Shown here piece by piece: positions 1 to 13,938 of a stretch of DNA of 64,000 nucleotides. The notes below the pieces were generated by a model, which was not told the DNA's origin, ran no database searches, and worked only from the letters and a program-made list of their open reading frames with translations. Position 1 is the stretch's first letter. Each line of letters starts with the position of its first letter. This DNA comes from Onthophagus taurus (Eukaryota > Arthropoda > Insecta > Coleoptera > Scarabaeidae). The DNA is taken from NCBI RefSeq assembly GCF_036711975.1, contig NC_091966.1, positions 40,307,501 to 40,371,500 of the forward strand, given 5' to 3'. The translations under genes were made by a program, and so were the position numbers.

Positions 1-2811
<2,811 letters not shown>

Positions 2812-4795
2812 TTCAACGCGCGGCGGTAATAAACACTTAATAATCACATAGAAATAGTCTACGCATTGATATTTATCTCTGGAATTGATCCAGTACATAC
2901 GATTAATACCGGAAAACTTACAATAATCGTTCCGTTTTCCGTTAGTCGATGATCACTTCTTTTGACAGATAATACTTGTGTATCCAACGTGAATGCAGAA
3001 AATTCAATGATACCAACATAAAATTTGTTTGTTATATAAATTATTAAATAAATAATTCATTTAATTGAGAGTTATTAAGTTACGTTAAAAATTGAAAATG
3101 ATTTAGTTAACAACTTAATTTTAATAAAATTTTCGAAATTTATGCGTAGTTTTCTTGATTGATTTAGGTGTGTTTCATAATTTTGCTATTGAAATGAAGA
3201 TGGTGCTGGCAAATAAAATTTTTAAATATTTATTATAATATTAATCTTTATTATCCCAACGGAAATACGTTGTTCCCAAAGTGGGATAATATTAGTTAAA
3301 ACTAAAGTTTTTAAATCAGGTGAGAAAGACAACAAGTGGAGGAAAATAGGTGAAACTGGTGAAAGTTTGGCGGAATAAAATAAAAGTTCTTTTTAAATTT
3401 TGTGTTTATTCAGTCAATTCTGTAGTTTTACAGCGATTATAACAATTAATGAAAACTAAAAATATCTTATATGGACCCATTTAGCAATTTTATAAAAGGC
3501 TATATACACAATATTTTCTTTGAGTACTTTACATTTCTTTATAGCGTTATATAAACTTACAATAGTTAATAAATAATAAAATTAATCACCTTTAATATAT
3601 CGGTTAATATTCACCGTTAACAAACAGGCACTTTTCTAGGTTATTTTTTTTCTTTTTATTGTTAAATTGTTAATAATTAGAGTAAGTACAACGCGTGCGC
3701 AACAATCTTTGATAGAAATATCAGTTTTTTAATGTTTTGTGATTGGCACAAGTGTTAAAATTCAATTGAACCCTTTAAACGAACACTTTAAAATAAAAAA
3801 TAATTAAGTATCAAAAGAAAATTAAATAATTTCACGTTTAATCTTGATGAAAACATTATCAAGTTGTGGTTTTTACATCCTATTTTAAAATATAACGTTT
3901 TAAAGGGTCGGGCTGATTTTTTAATTCTTTTTTGATTATTTACTATTTCTATCACAGGCACAGCTAATCATTATTCCATTTGTTAACTTTATTTTCATTA
4001 AAATACATACAAAAAAAAGGGATGTATAAAAAAATAAATTATAATTTATGTCACTTTGACATTTAAATGTCACCAAATTAAAGTTGTCATTTTAAATTGG
4101 GAAATTAAACAGATTGTTTGCACTTTGAGATGAAACAGATTTAAATAAGGATTAATTGATTCGAAACGAACTTTAAATGCACTTATTTAACTGCGTATTT
4201 GAAATCGTTCCAAATTGGCAAGGTTCATTGTTTATTGATGTTAATCGTTAAATGGCTGAGTATATTGATATAGTTTTATTATTAGAACGCGATGTTTCGA
4301 ATTAAAGATTATTCAGATCAGTTTAGAAATTTTTTTTTTAAATAATACGGATTTTTAATTTTTAGGTTAGGTTTAATTTTGACGTTGGATATTAATACGT
4401 TACTATGGATACGAGAAAAATTGAGAATGACAACATAAACGTTAAAAGTTATTTTGAGGTGAAATTTCGTACCCTATAATCTATCCAAAATCGTGAGTGA
4501 TCTCTTAAGCTAATATTATAAACTTAATCGCTGCTTTTATCTAAATCATGTAAGCATAAGTATCTTTTAGATTATGTTAATCTTTGTTGTTATGTGAATC
4601 TATCAAAACATAACCTGAAAATTCGAATTTAGAAATATATTTTAGTTTTAGATTTAAATGATATGAAAACTGGTAATGAAGTTAATTGGAGATAAAATAT
4701 AAGGAATTCCACGAATAAATGCAATTAAATAAACCGGTTTAGTTGAAAAATAACTTTACTACATCACAAAGTGCAAAGCTAATTAATTTAAAATT
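2812..4795. other. Intergenic, no gene seen
   Basis: About 2 kb of AT-rich DNA between the BTBD10 start and the 3' end of the galactosyltransferase gene. It should contain the BTBD10 promoter and 5' UTR just above 2811, and the galactosyltransferase 3' UTR just below 4796. No convincing coding region, RNA gene or transposon was recognised. Confidence 0.5.
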
Positions 4796-5809
4796 TTAGG
4801 TTTCATTCGAGTGCTTTTGAATTAATCTCCATAATTTTAAAATATCGTCGATGTTAGATTGCGGTTTGCCGTATAGAAAATGATTAAAATTGAATCGAGT
4901 AATATGTTTCGAACCGAAAATTAACGGTGAAACGTCAGTATGAGAAATATTTGTACCAAGCACAGCGTCGCCGGTTATATGAACATCGTCAATCCAAAAA
5001 TATTCCATTTCTTGGGCATTTTTATACAATTGAAATAAAACATCGTTCGAATATAAAATAGCGAATCCCGTACAATAAGTGGGATAACGTTTCCTTGAAT
5101 ACTCCTTGACAGAAACGCGCCATTTCGAACGAAAACTACGAAAAACTTTGGCGTTTTTGATAACTTTACACAACAATAAATTGGAAACGCCTATCGGAGG
5201 TGAAAATTCGCTTTTTATAAACAAAATCGTTGCGTTAATATTGACGAAAACGTCATCGTCTGTTTTTAAAATATACTTTACCTCGGGACAATGATAAATA
5301 GGGTATTTTAAAACCATAACATGTTTGTATGTTAAGTTTCTATAAGAGTCCATGAAATTTCCTTGCAACAAATCGTTGTTAATATCATTTTCGGTTTGGA
5401 TTTTCCTTTGCAACGTCGAATTGTTAATTGATCCCAAAACAAAAAGTAATTTTATTTCCTTCCTTTCTTGCCCCCACGTATCACGAATCACGCGACGCTT
5501 ATCGAAATTTCTAGGCGACGAATGAACCAATATTAGCAATAAGGTATCAGTTTCGTTATCGCAAACTTTATTAAATATCGTAAAATGAAAATTATTTAAA
5601 TCAATTAATTTTGTGTAATCGTTGAGCGTTAATGTTTCTGTTGGATAAATGTACGTGAAATTGTTCGGATTTAGTTTATATAAAGGCTCTATTTGTAACA
5701 AAATGTATGTGTCGGTTAATAAAGTTGTGTATAACGAGAACGTTAGGATAAATCCCAAGAAAAGGGTTAAGGTGTACCATAATTTTAAGCGGTACCATCG
5801 TTCAAGCAT
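4796..5809 (-). CDS. beta-1,3-galactosyltransferase-like, GT31 family
   Basis: A 337-residue type II Golgi glycosyltransferase, single coding exon. A short cytoplasmic tail is followed by a hydrophobic anchor at about residues 9-31, then the GT31 domain: LLILVHSSP at 91-99, RRVIRDTWG at 105-113, the donor/metal-binding DDD at 184-186 in LKTDDDVFV, YPTYCTGFA at 242-250 and DDVHITG at 274-280. The last motif is usually EDVY/F-x-G; here Asp replaces Glu, a conservative change. Family members add galactose or N-acetylglucosamine in beta-1,3 linkage to glycoprotein or glycolipid acceptors; the acceptor here cannot be told from sequence. Several N-glycosylation sites occur. A 3' splice site just upstream (near 5840) suggests a 5' UTR intron, so the promoter lies further right. 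Confidence 0.9.
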   Translation of the reverse strand: MLERWYRLKLWYTLTLFLGFILTFSLYTTLLTDTYILLQIEPLYKLNPNNFTYIYPTETLTLNDYTKLIDLNNFHFTIFNKVCDNETDTLLLILVHSSPRNFDKRRVIRDTWGQERKEIKLLFVLGSINNSTLQRKIQTENDINNDLLQGNFMDSYRNLTYKHVMVLKYPIYHCPEVKYILKTDDDVFVNINATILFIKSEFSPPIGVSNLLLCKVIKNAKVFRSFRSKWRVSVKEYSRKRYPTYCTGFAILYSNDVLFQLYKNAQEMEYFWIDDVHITGDAVLGTNISHTDVSPLIFGSKHITRFNFNHFLYGKPQSNIDDILKLWRLIQKHSNET

Positions 5810-5861
5810 CGTTTCTTTAATAAATTATCCAAGGAATACCTGCAAAACAAACAGAAACTAA

Positions 5862-6597
5862 ATTATACAATTCAAACTTTATCTTAAAGCATCAATTACA
5901 CAGTAAATATTATTATGGTGTAATTAACTGCGTTGTAAAAGTGAAACATGATAATTTAAAATAACATCATAAACTTAAAATATTATTGTTGTAGTTATTT
6001 TTTAGTTTTAATTTTCTTTAAGTTGACAGCACGGTTTTATCTTTGTGAGCTATGTATTAACAAGAATAATGTCAACAGAGAAGGAAATTCGTTGCAAATA
6101 TTGCATAAAGTAAATACATATACCAACGTTTATATTTACAATAAAATTGCTTTCCCACAAGTATCAATAAATCAAAAGTTTTTGCGACGATGTTGAATGC
6201 CGACTATGTGTGGAGGACAAGGAGAGCATGTTTTAGCCACTTGATTCTTGATTTTTGAGTCGCAGTTTATCTCCCCAGAGGATCTGAATGACTTTTCACT
6301 GAGCAAGGTATTAATATTCGTGAAGAGCATCAAGCACGATGAAATTTGATAACGTTATCTATCGCGCCCGATATGTATTTATTGCCAACATTTTTACCGA
6401 TTTCGTCACTTCGAACATGTTTTTGAAGAAATGTTGCCTCCTTTGACATCTGAAACGTCAAACACTTTTGCAAAAGACGCCCGGCTTAACCTGAAAGTTT
6501 TTAGGTCTAGTGAAAGTGCTACTGTTAGTTCTAGTTTTAGTTTAATTAACACCGGCCGTGAAAGCCTTCGTACTTATATATAAAAATTATTACAACA
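5862..6597. other. Probable 5' UTR intron, non-coding
   Basis: Non-coding DNA upstream of the galactosyltransferase start. No gene seen. If the 5' UTR splice acceptor near 5840 is real, this and the repeats up to about 10.7 kb form one long 5' UTR intron. Confidence 0.35.
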
Positions 6598-6836
6598 TAT
6601 TTTGACGTTCGAAACTATTTCAAATTAACGTTCAATCTGTCAATTTGACGTTGACAACTCCATAGGAATGACCGTTCGGTGTTATAAACCGGTTTAAGAT
6701 GGTGTTTTAAATTTTAAATGTCGTAATAAGATCGAAATTTATTTTAAGATTTTAATTTAATTCTATTAACAGCTATAAAAATACATAAAAATAAAATAAA
6801 TAAAAAGTAACTAAATAAAAATTGGTAAATAATTTA
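6598..6836. repeat. Solo copy of the 377-bp tandem repeat
   Basis: A diverged partial copy of the unit that is tandemly arrayed at 7703-9105: TTTTGACGTTCGAAACTATT, the AACCGGTTTA word and the AATAAATAAAAAGTAACTAA tail all occur in the same order. It is cut from the main array by the inverted-repeat elements at 6837-7694, suggesting those were inserted into a once continuous array. Confidence 0.7.
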
Positions 6837-7214
6837 TTTTATCTACGACTGCTTGGATAAGTCATCATTACCGCACTCATTTGAGGTGATTTGAGTTACG
6901 TAATGAAGTTCATTACCGCACTGGTTTCATTACGTAACGCATTTTTAACCTAATCAGAACAGACTTAATTTATTGAAACGATCAACGACACAAAAGAAAA
7001 AGTGCTATCTACTTACAGAGAAACAATACTATTTATTATAAACATTATTTGTTATGTTTCTACATTTCAAAACACTTATTCCAGATGAGTAAACATGTTG
7101 TTGCAACTGACAATTCAAAATTGTCAACAATCATTTCAAAATATTTTTATAAATGTCAAATAGACTTTTCTAAAGAATTGATTTTTTAGTAATTTTTAGC
7201 AGTCGTAGATAAAA
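6837..7214. mobile_element. MITE-like TIR element A, copy 1
   Basis: A 378-bp element bounded by the perfect 17-bp inverted pair TTTTATCTACGACTGCT (6837-6853) and its complement (7198-7214). No coding capacity. Internal sequence has paired words CATTACCGCACT and TTACGTAA. Superfamily unknown; no clear target duplication could be fixed because the flanks are repeats. Confidence 0.65.
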
Positions 7215-7219
7215 TGCTG

Positions 7220-7319
7220 TATATCACACGTGGGCTAGAGCATAATTACAGTACTCGTGTGATTACACAAATTCTCCACACTCGTACTGTACTTATGTTT
7301 CTAGCCCACTTGTAATATA
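7220..7319. mobile_element. Short inverted-repeat element B, copy 1
   Basis: A 100-bp imperfect palindrome: TATATCACACGTGGGCTAGA at the left pairs with TCTAGCCCACTTGTAATATA at the right, 7220-7243 against 7295-7319. It directly follows element A and is duplicated with it at 7631-7694. Non-coding; would fold into a strong hairpin. Confidence 0.6.
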
Positions 7320-7329
7320 AATAACTATT

Positions 7330-7621
7330 ATCTACGACTGCTTGGATAAGTCATAATTACCGCACTCATTTGAGGTGATTTGAGTTACGTAATGAAGTTC
7401 ATTACCGCACTGGTTTAATTACGTAACGCATTTTTAACCTAATGAGAACAGACTTAATTTCAAAACATTTCTAACATTCAAAACACTTATTCCAGATGAG
7501 TAAACATGTTGTTGAAACTGACAATTCAAAATTGTCATCAATCATTTCAAAATATTTTTATAAATGTCAAATAGACTTTTTTAAAGAAATTGATTTTTAG
7601 TAATTTTTAGCAGTCGTAGAT
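7330..7621. mobile_element. MITE-like TIR element A, copy 2
   Basis: A second, shorter (292-bp) copy of element A with the same ends, ATCTACGACTGCT at 7330-7342 and its complement at 7609-7621. It lacks about 85 bp of the interior of copy 1. The A+B pair is therefore tandemly duplicated in direct orientation. Confidence 0.65.
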
Positions 7622-7630
7622 AAAATGCTG

Positions 7631-7694
7631 TATATTACACCTGGGCTAGAGCAATATTATGCAACAATTATGTTTCTAGCCCACTTGTAATATA
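7631..7694. mobile_element. Short inverted-repeat element B, copy 2
   Basis: Shortened 64-bp copy of element B with the same inverted ends around CTGGGCTAGAG and TTCTAGCCCACTTG. It sits in the same place relative to element A as copy 1 does. Confidence 0.55.
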
Positions 7695-7702
7695 AATAAC
7701 TA

Positions 7703-9105
7703 TTTTGATACCCCGTTTTAAACTTTCTCAAATAATTATAAACATTCAGACATGAATCAATAAAATTGCTTAACCGGAAGTGGTATTTAATCGAAAAATT
7801 CAGCCGATTTTAAATTTTGACGTTCGAAACTATTTCTTTAAAATGACGTTTTAACCTCCAAACAGTCAATTTGACGTTGACAACTTCATGGTAATGACAT
7901 TTAAGAATTATTAACCGGTTTATTCATTTAAGGTAGGTTTTTAATTTCAAATATTGTATTAAAATCGAAATTTATCGTTTATTTTAAGATTTTAATTTAA
8001 TTCTATTAATAGCTATAAAAATACCTAAAAATAAAATAAATAAAAAGTAACTAAATAAATATTGGCAAATAAATTTATTTTTTGATACCCCGTTTTAAAC
8101 TTACTCAAATAATGATAAACATTCAGACATGAATCAATAAAATTGCTTAACCGCAAGTGCTATTTAATCGAAAAAATCAGCCGATTTTAAATTTTGACGT
8201 TCGAAACTATTTCTTTAAAATGACATTTTAACCTCCAAACAGTCAATTTGACGTTGACAACTTCATGGTAATGACATTTAAGAATTATTAACCGGTTTAT
8301 TCATTTAAGGTAGGTTTTTAATTTCAAATATTGTATTAAAATCGAAATTTATCGTTTATTTTAAGATTTTAATTTAATTCTATTAATAGCTATAAAAATA
8401 CCTAAAAATAAAATAAATAAAAAGTAACTAAATAAATATTGGCAAATAAATTTATTTTTTGATACCCCGTTTTAAACTTACTCAAATAATGATAAACATT
8501 CAGACATAAATCAATAAAATTGCTTAACCGCAAGTGCTATTTAATCGAAAAAATCAGCCGATTTTAAATTTTGACGTTCGAAACTATTTCTTTAAAATGA
8601 CATTTTAACCTCCAAACAGTCAATTTGACGATGACAACTTCATGGTAATGACATTTATAAACCGGTTTATTAATTTAAGGTTGGTATTTTAATTTCAAAT
8701 ATTGTATTAAAATGGAAATTTATCGTTTATTTTAAAATTTTAATTTTATTCTATTAATAGCTATAAAAATACCTAAAAATAAAATAAATAAAAAGTAACT
8801 AAATAAAAATTGGCAAATATTTTATTTTTTGATACCCCGTTTTAAACTTTCTCAAATAATCATAAACATTCAGACATGAATCAATAAAATTGCTTAACCG
8901 GAAGTGCTATTTAATCGAAAAAATCAGCCGATTTTAAATTTTGACGTTCGAAACTATTTCTTTAAAATGACATTTTAACCTCCACGTTGACGTTCCGACG
9001 TTGACAACTTTATAAACCGGTTTATTACTTTAAGGTTGGTATTTTAATTTCAAATATTCTATTAAAATCGAAATTTATCGTTTATTTTAAGATTTTGTTT
9101 AATTT
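7703..9105. repeat. Tandem array, ~377-bp unit, about 3.7 copies
   Basis: Direct tandem array. Units begin with TTTTGATACCCCGTTTTAAA at 7703, 8080, 8457 and 8827, giving spacings of 377, 377 and 370 bp; the last unit is cut at about 9105. Units 2 and 3 are almost identical, units 1 and 4 more diverged, as expected from unequal exchange. Each unit contains GACGTTCGAAAC and AACCGGTTTATT. Non-coding. Confidence 0.85.
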
Positions 9106-9179
9106 TATTTTCTAGAAACCATAAATACCTGGAGAATGAAATTTGTGTTATGTCTCTGATATTAACTATCTTCTTTAAC

Positions 9180-9970
9180 AAAGTTTCTATGAGTAGGTGG
9201 TGTTTAATCAAAAACTTTATTGTAATCTACAAAACACACATTAAAAGTCTTGATTCATATCTAAGAGTCTCTGTCACAGATTGTTGAGTGCAAACAATGC
9301 CTCTCTCCTTCCTAGGCCTTTTCAGAACCCAAATTATGTATTGTCAATGTCTGCATCCAATTTTCTTAATATTCTGTTATGGATCACCTTCAGTAGGATA
9401 TTCATTAAAATGTTAGACTTGACACATTTATAGATGCACCTTTCTGTCCCTTTTGTAGGTACAAAGCGGTGCAGAAGTTTATAGCAACTTCTGCTAGAAA
9501 AATGGTTATGTCCGAGCTGAGGGGCAATTTAATGCGGCTATTTGGTCCACTAATTCCCATGCCTACTCCGGATCAACCTGCCTTTGGAGCATCGGTGTAC
9601 CAGGGCAAGGGCTCCTCTTTTAAGTTGAGGCTCCCCTTCGTCCAATCATCCTTGTTTCTAAATATGACCTTATAGCTGGTGGAAATTGTATTCTGTCGAT
9701 GTAAGGTTCCTTTTAATTTCAATCAATCTGGTAGATGGTTTGGACACGAAGTTTTTCTGTTCTTTAATGTCTTCAATGCATGAACCACTTCTTCCCTGAT
9801 TATGTATTCTTCCCAGTTCTCCTTGTGTAGTTTCATTTTTTGATTTTTGAGAGGATTGTCTGTTGTATTTCCTTATATCTTTGCTCATTTCTCCCTTAAA
9901 GCTTCTTATCCCGATATAGCCGATTTTTCTTTCTTTATGAGTGACTATTGAGGGCTCCAACAATGTAAAA
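9180..9970 (-). pseudogene. Decayed non-LTR retrotransposon (LINE) fragment
   Basis: Reading the minus strand, broken pieces of a LINE reverse transcriptase are recognisable: NILLKVIHNRILRKLDADID followed by QFGF-like and KGLGRREALFALNNL, the usual segment around the QxGFRxGxGTREALF motif, then remains of the FIDYxKAF catalytic block near 9210. Upstream (to about 9970) lies a lower-confidence linker region. Several stops and frame changes; no ends or poly-A tail found. Family level (Jockey/R1/RTE-like) cannot be fixed. Confidence 0.7.
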
Positions 9971-10680
9971 AAAACATATCGGAAAAGAAACCGATCGGAA
10001 ATTATTAATTTATCATATTCAAGTAACAAGTTCTTAAAATATAAATATCCAACCAAACTCTTTAAATAATGCATGAAAAATATTGATTAGATCGGAAATA
10101 ATCAATTTCATATGCCGAAGTGGAGTAATTAAAGAGGTTCGTTTTTAATTCTCATTTCAATAAATAAAACGTCCACTCTCTTCTTTTACGTGATAGAAAC
10201 CGATTTAAAAATAAAAAATCAATAATTTCTTTAAAAACTTAAATATAATTTTAATTGTCATTTTGACATTTAAAGAATCACTTTCAAATTAGATCTGTCA
10301 TTTTAATTAAATGTCATTATGACGTTTAAAATGTCATTTTAATATAATTTAATCGTATTAAGTTTGGTTTAAAATACATTTATGGCTCACCGTGTATAAT
10401 AGATAATTTTAAAAGAAAACGAAATGAAATTTGATCCAAACATTGACCTTAAAAACCCGCAACGATTTAAACAATGTGAAACGCATACTTTGCATATTCT
10501 CTATGTATCTGATAATAAAAAATTAAGTTACTAGGGGGATTATTTTAAGTAAATGATGAAATTGTGTAATAAACATAAGCTTTATTAAAAGCTTAACAGT
10601 CTTATCAGTGCTTATTTGCATATATGAAATTATATACCTGATTCTAATTATAATTTCTTTATTTGCCCCACGTTTTCTCT
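9971..10680. other. Non-coding, no gene seen
   Basis: AT-rich DNA between the LINE remnant and a possible 5' UTR exon. Contains short copies of the dispersed TGTCATTTTGACATTTAAA word. Nothing else recognised. Confidence 0.4.
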
Positions 10681-10707
10681 AAAATGAATAAGAATAAAAT
10701 TCACTTA

Positions 10708-11150
10708 CATTTAGTTTTGTTAATCCAACATCTTGAGATTGATATAAACACGAATTTAAATAAAAAAACAATAAAGAATTAAAAATCACATCACATTTTT
10801 GTATTTCTCGTAGTGTAATAATAGCAATAAGTAGAAAAATATTTGTCTGCGCTGTTAGGGAGACTGAAAATATATAGATTTGAGGCCATCCGTGACGAGC
10901 CACCCTCCTCAGGCTACTGCACTCGAGACGACGCGACTCGGCGCCAACACGGCCAACACAACACACGATCTCTTTCAAGTCGACCCAGGTCGAGACATGA
11001 TACAGCAGGCGGCAACCCGAAGTTTCTTTTCACGTCGGTCGACGTTTTCACGTCTGCTCGTGTGCGCTATAACGATACAAGTCGTCTTTGAAACTTTGCC
11101 ATCAACAACTACGTATTTTGCGACCGCGTATAACGATATAAATATGTATA
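10708..11150 (-). promoter_or_regulatory. GC-rich island, possible promoter/5' exon
   Basis: From about 10880 to 11110 the base composition rises sharply and CpG words (GACGACGCGACTCGGCG) are common, unlike everything around. On the minus strand a strong donor, AAAT then GTAAGTGA, lies at about 10707. This fits a non-coding first exon and promoter reading left, most simply that of the galactosyltransferase gene whose acceptor is near 5840. Overlapping open frames occur on both strands but none resembles a protein. Confidence 0.35.
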
Positions 11151-11264
11151 AGTAGAACTTTGTGAAATCCAATCGATTGGGTTTTTTCCCATTCTAGCAC
11201 TTTCACTTAATTAAAATTAAAATCAACAAAAATAAGGTTAAAAGTTTACGATTAACCTTAAAAT

Positions 11265-12010
11265 CAAAAAAGGTGAGTGTCAATTTTGACAGATGTCAAA
11301 AATGTTTATATCTTTAAATTCAATTAAATATTCGATTTTTTTATTATAAATATAAATAATTTATTTTATTTAATCGAAAAATTTATCAATAAATAGATAT
11401 AAAATTAAAATAAAATTCTCTATTAATAATCTATTAATTAAAAAGTTAAATGCAAAAAATTATTGATAAATTTTAAATGAATTGCGCCATCTTTTGGGGG
11501 AGTTTTTAATTTCTCGCAAACCTTAATTAGTTATCTTTGAAAAACATCTATAAATAAAGGTTTTAATTAATTTAATAATTATCGCCGATATCAGTGTGAA
11601 ATTAGATACCTTTTAAACATCAAAAAAGGTAGCAGTGTTATTTTTGACATGTCAAAAACGTTTATATATATCTTAATTGAATTAAATATTGGATTTTTTA
11701 ATTTTAATTGTTTTATTTAATCGAAAAACTTATCAATAAATAAATATAAAATTAAAATAAAATTCTATTAATTAAAAAGTTAAATGTAAAAAATTATTGA
11801 TAAATTTTAAATAAATTGCGCCATCATTTGGTAGAGTTTTTAATTTCTCGCAAACAATTAGTTATCTTTGAAAAGCACCTAAAAATAAACGTTTTAATTT
11901 AAACTATTACTATTAAACTTATTATTTTTATTACTAAATTAGGAATATTAATGTTAAATTAAAAAATAAAGTTTTAATTGATTAAATAATTATCACCGAT
12001 ATCAGTGTGA
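11265..12010. repeat. Tandem duplication, ~355-bp unit, 2 copies
   Basis: Two direct copies starting near 11265 and 11620. Shared landmarks in order: TTTTGACA..TGTCAAAAA, TTTATTTAATCGAAAAA, AAATTGCGCCATC, TTTCTCGCAAAC, and GATATCAGTGTGAAATTAGA. The second copy ends about 100 bp before the CIAO2B start and so may include its promoter. Confidence 0.75.
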
Positions 12011-12107
12011 AATTAGATACCTAAACGTTACTTTTTGACAGCTCAAAACGCAATAATTTGTACGAAATAAAACCAATTTCTTAACAAATTTAATCAATAC
12101 ATACTGA

Positions 12108-12618
12108 ATGGAATTAGAAAATCTTAACCCGAATGTCTACGATAAAGTGGGAGAAAGAAAAATCACGAATGAAGAGGAAAATGATGATATCACCGATGAA
12201 TTTGATTCAAGAGAAATTTTTGGTTAGTTTTTGAAAAAATCTATTTTTTTTTGCTTAAAATTGTTTTTTAGACATAATAAGAAGTATAAATGACCCGGAA
12301 CATCCATTAACTTTAGAACAACTCCACGTTTTAGAAGAAGATTTAATTGAGGTTGATGATAAGAATAATTCAGTAAATATTTTGTATACTCCAACGATTC
12401 CTCATTGTAGTATGGCTACATTGATTGGATTATCAATAAGAGTTAAATTACTGAGATGTTTACCATCTAGGTTTAAGTTTGCTGTGAAAATAAATCCGGG
12501 TACTCACGCTTCGGAGCATTCAGTTAATAAACAACTTGCTGATAAAGAACGTGTTGCCGCGGCGTTAGAAAATAGCCACTTATTAAGAGTTATTAATCAA
12601 TGTATAACTACTAAATAA
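12108..12618 (+). CDS. CIAO2B: MIP18 family cytosolic Fe-S assembly protein
   Basis: A 153-residue protein of the cytosolic iron-sulfur targeting complex, where with CIAO1 and MMS19 it hands [4Fe-4S] clusters to nuclear and cytosolic apoproteins. Two exons, 12108-12222 and 12272-12618, join in phase 1 through a 49-bp intron. The MIP18/DUF59 fold is nearly complete: [20 protein letters not shown] at residues 35-54, then [20 protein letters not shown] from residue 81, with the conserved reactive Cys at 84, and [20 protein letters not shown] followed by ALENSHLL. Similarity to vertebrate CIAO2B (FAM96B) and Drosophila galla-2 is far greater than to CIAO2A. Ends at 12618 and is convergent with LETMD1, the two stops being about 155 bp apart. 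Confidence 0.96.
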
Positions 12619-12773
12619 TATAAAAAATAGTTTTTGAAATATGTTTATTATTTTTAATATAATCAACAAGGTGAAATGAACTCAACAAGGAACTTTCCAT
12701 AAATATATAAGAATTAAATAATAATTAAAAAAACTTAACCTTATAAATAATACAAGGTTTCCGAAGTTAATTG

Positions 12774-13938
12774 TCATTTCTTTGCGTAAATAAGTCTCCA
12801 ATTATTTGGATGATTATAACCCAATAAAATGGGGCAATGCAACAATAAAGACAATGAATTTTTATCAACATGATTCGAAATCCATATCCAATTTGATAAC
12901 CATGTTTGCATTTCTTGATTGCTTAAATTCATGGGATTTAAACCTCTCAACACACAAGAATATCTTAAAGCATCCGTTGATAATTTCATAACACCCCCCT
13001 CTCTCACTATCGCTCGATCCAAAGCTTGTAAAATTATCGCCCTTTCAGAGAGCCTCGATTTCCTAAACCACATTCGATGCATATTATGCATTTGAAGTAA
13101 ATGTTTCTAAAAAAAAACAAAAAAAAAATCATTTATATTAAAATAACAAATAATTTTTATAACTTACAACATGACTTCTATTTAAATAAAATATATGAAA
13201 CGGTTTTTCCATAAACAAATTTTTACAAGCTAAAATTTCAGTTGGATTCGGATGCGAACCACTTCCTAATGATGCTAAAATACCCTTCCATTTATCCTTT
13301 AATTCGTGATTTTCCAAGCAAGGCACAGCCGCTTGTAAATGTCTAAATACTGGTCGATTGTGTAATAATCTTTTGTGGATTTCCATAATTCCAAATTCAT
13401 TCCGTTGTTGGATGTTCCAAAAATGCGAGCAAAGCACTTGCCTTGGAAATAAATACGCAATAGGAAAAACGACGTAATTAGCAAAAGGTAAGATCGAAAC
13501 CATTAAAAACGGCGCAATTTTGATCATATCTTTCGGAATTTTTTGGTACAACTCGATTTCTTGTCGACTTAAATCTTTTAAACCTTTATCCTTAAAGTTT
13601 AAGTAACGCACAATCCTCAAGTACTCTTTTGTGTCATAATAAAAGTCTTTAATCCCGTCCATGAATCGTCTATAAACTCTCATGGCACTCGGAAATCGTT
13701 TCTCCAACATTGTTTCATATTTGGTTAATAAAGTTACATATCGATCCGCTATATAAAAACGTAACTTTTTCGCTTCATCCCGCTTATACAACGGCTTTCT
13801 ATACGGTTTACTTGCGGTACTAGAACTATATTTTGAAATATTTTTTTAAGACATAACCTCAAAAAAATTAACTTACCTATTTCTGCAAAAAGATCTAATT
13901 CTAGTGTATGAACGACCGGTAAATATACGCACACTCAT
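12774..13938 (-). CDS. LETMD1: LETM1 domain-containing protein 1
   Basis: A 350-residue mitochondrial inner-membrane protein with a LETM1-like ribosome-binding domain. Exons 13938-13877, 13825-13168 and 13106-12774 (phases 2 and 0). The N-terminus MSVRIFTGRSYTRIRSFCRN is basic and Ser/Thr/Arg-rich, as in a mitochondrial targeting peptide. Mid-protein it shows the family signature PPFANYxVF as LPFANYVVFPIAYLFPRQ, then HFW, a likely membrane segment; the C-terminus has LRGLNPMNLSNQEMQTWLSN and LSLLLHCPILL, matching the end of vertebrate LETMD1. Divergent from the DUF1295 gene: the starts are about 1.3 kb apart. Confidence 0.93.

Noticed and set aside
9469-9675. Plus-strand open frame of 68 residues
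   Set aside because: Lies antisense to the LINE remnant and has no recognisable domain.
10679-11172. Four overlapping open frames in the GC-rich island
   Set aside because: Both strands, several frames, no similarity to known domains; openness follows from composition.
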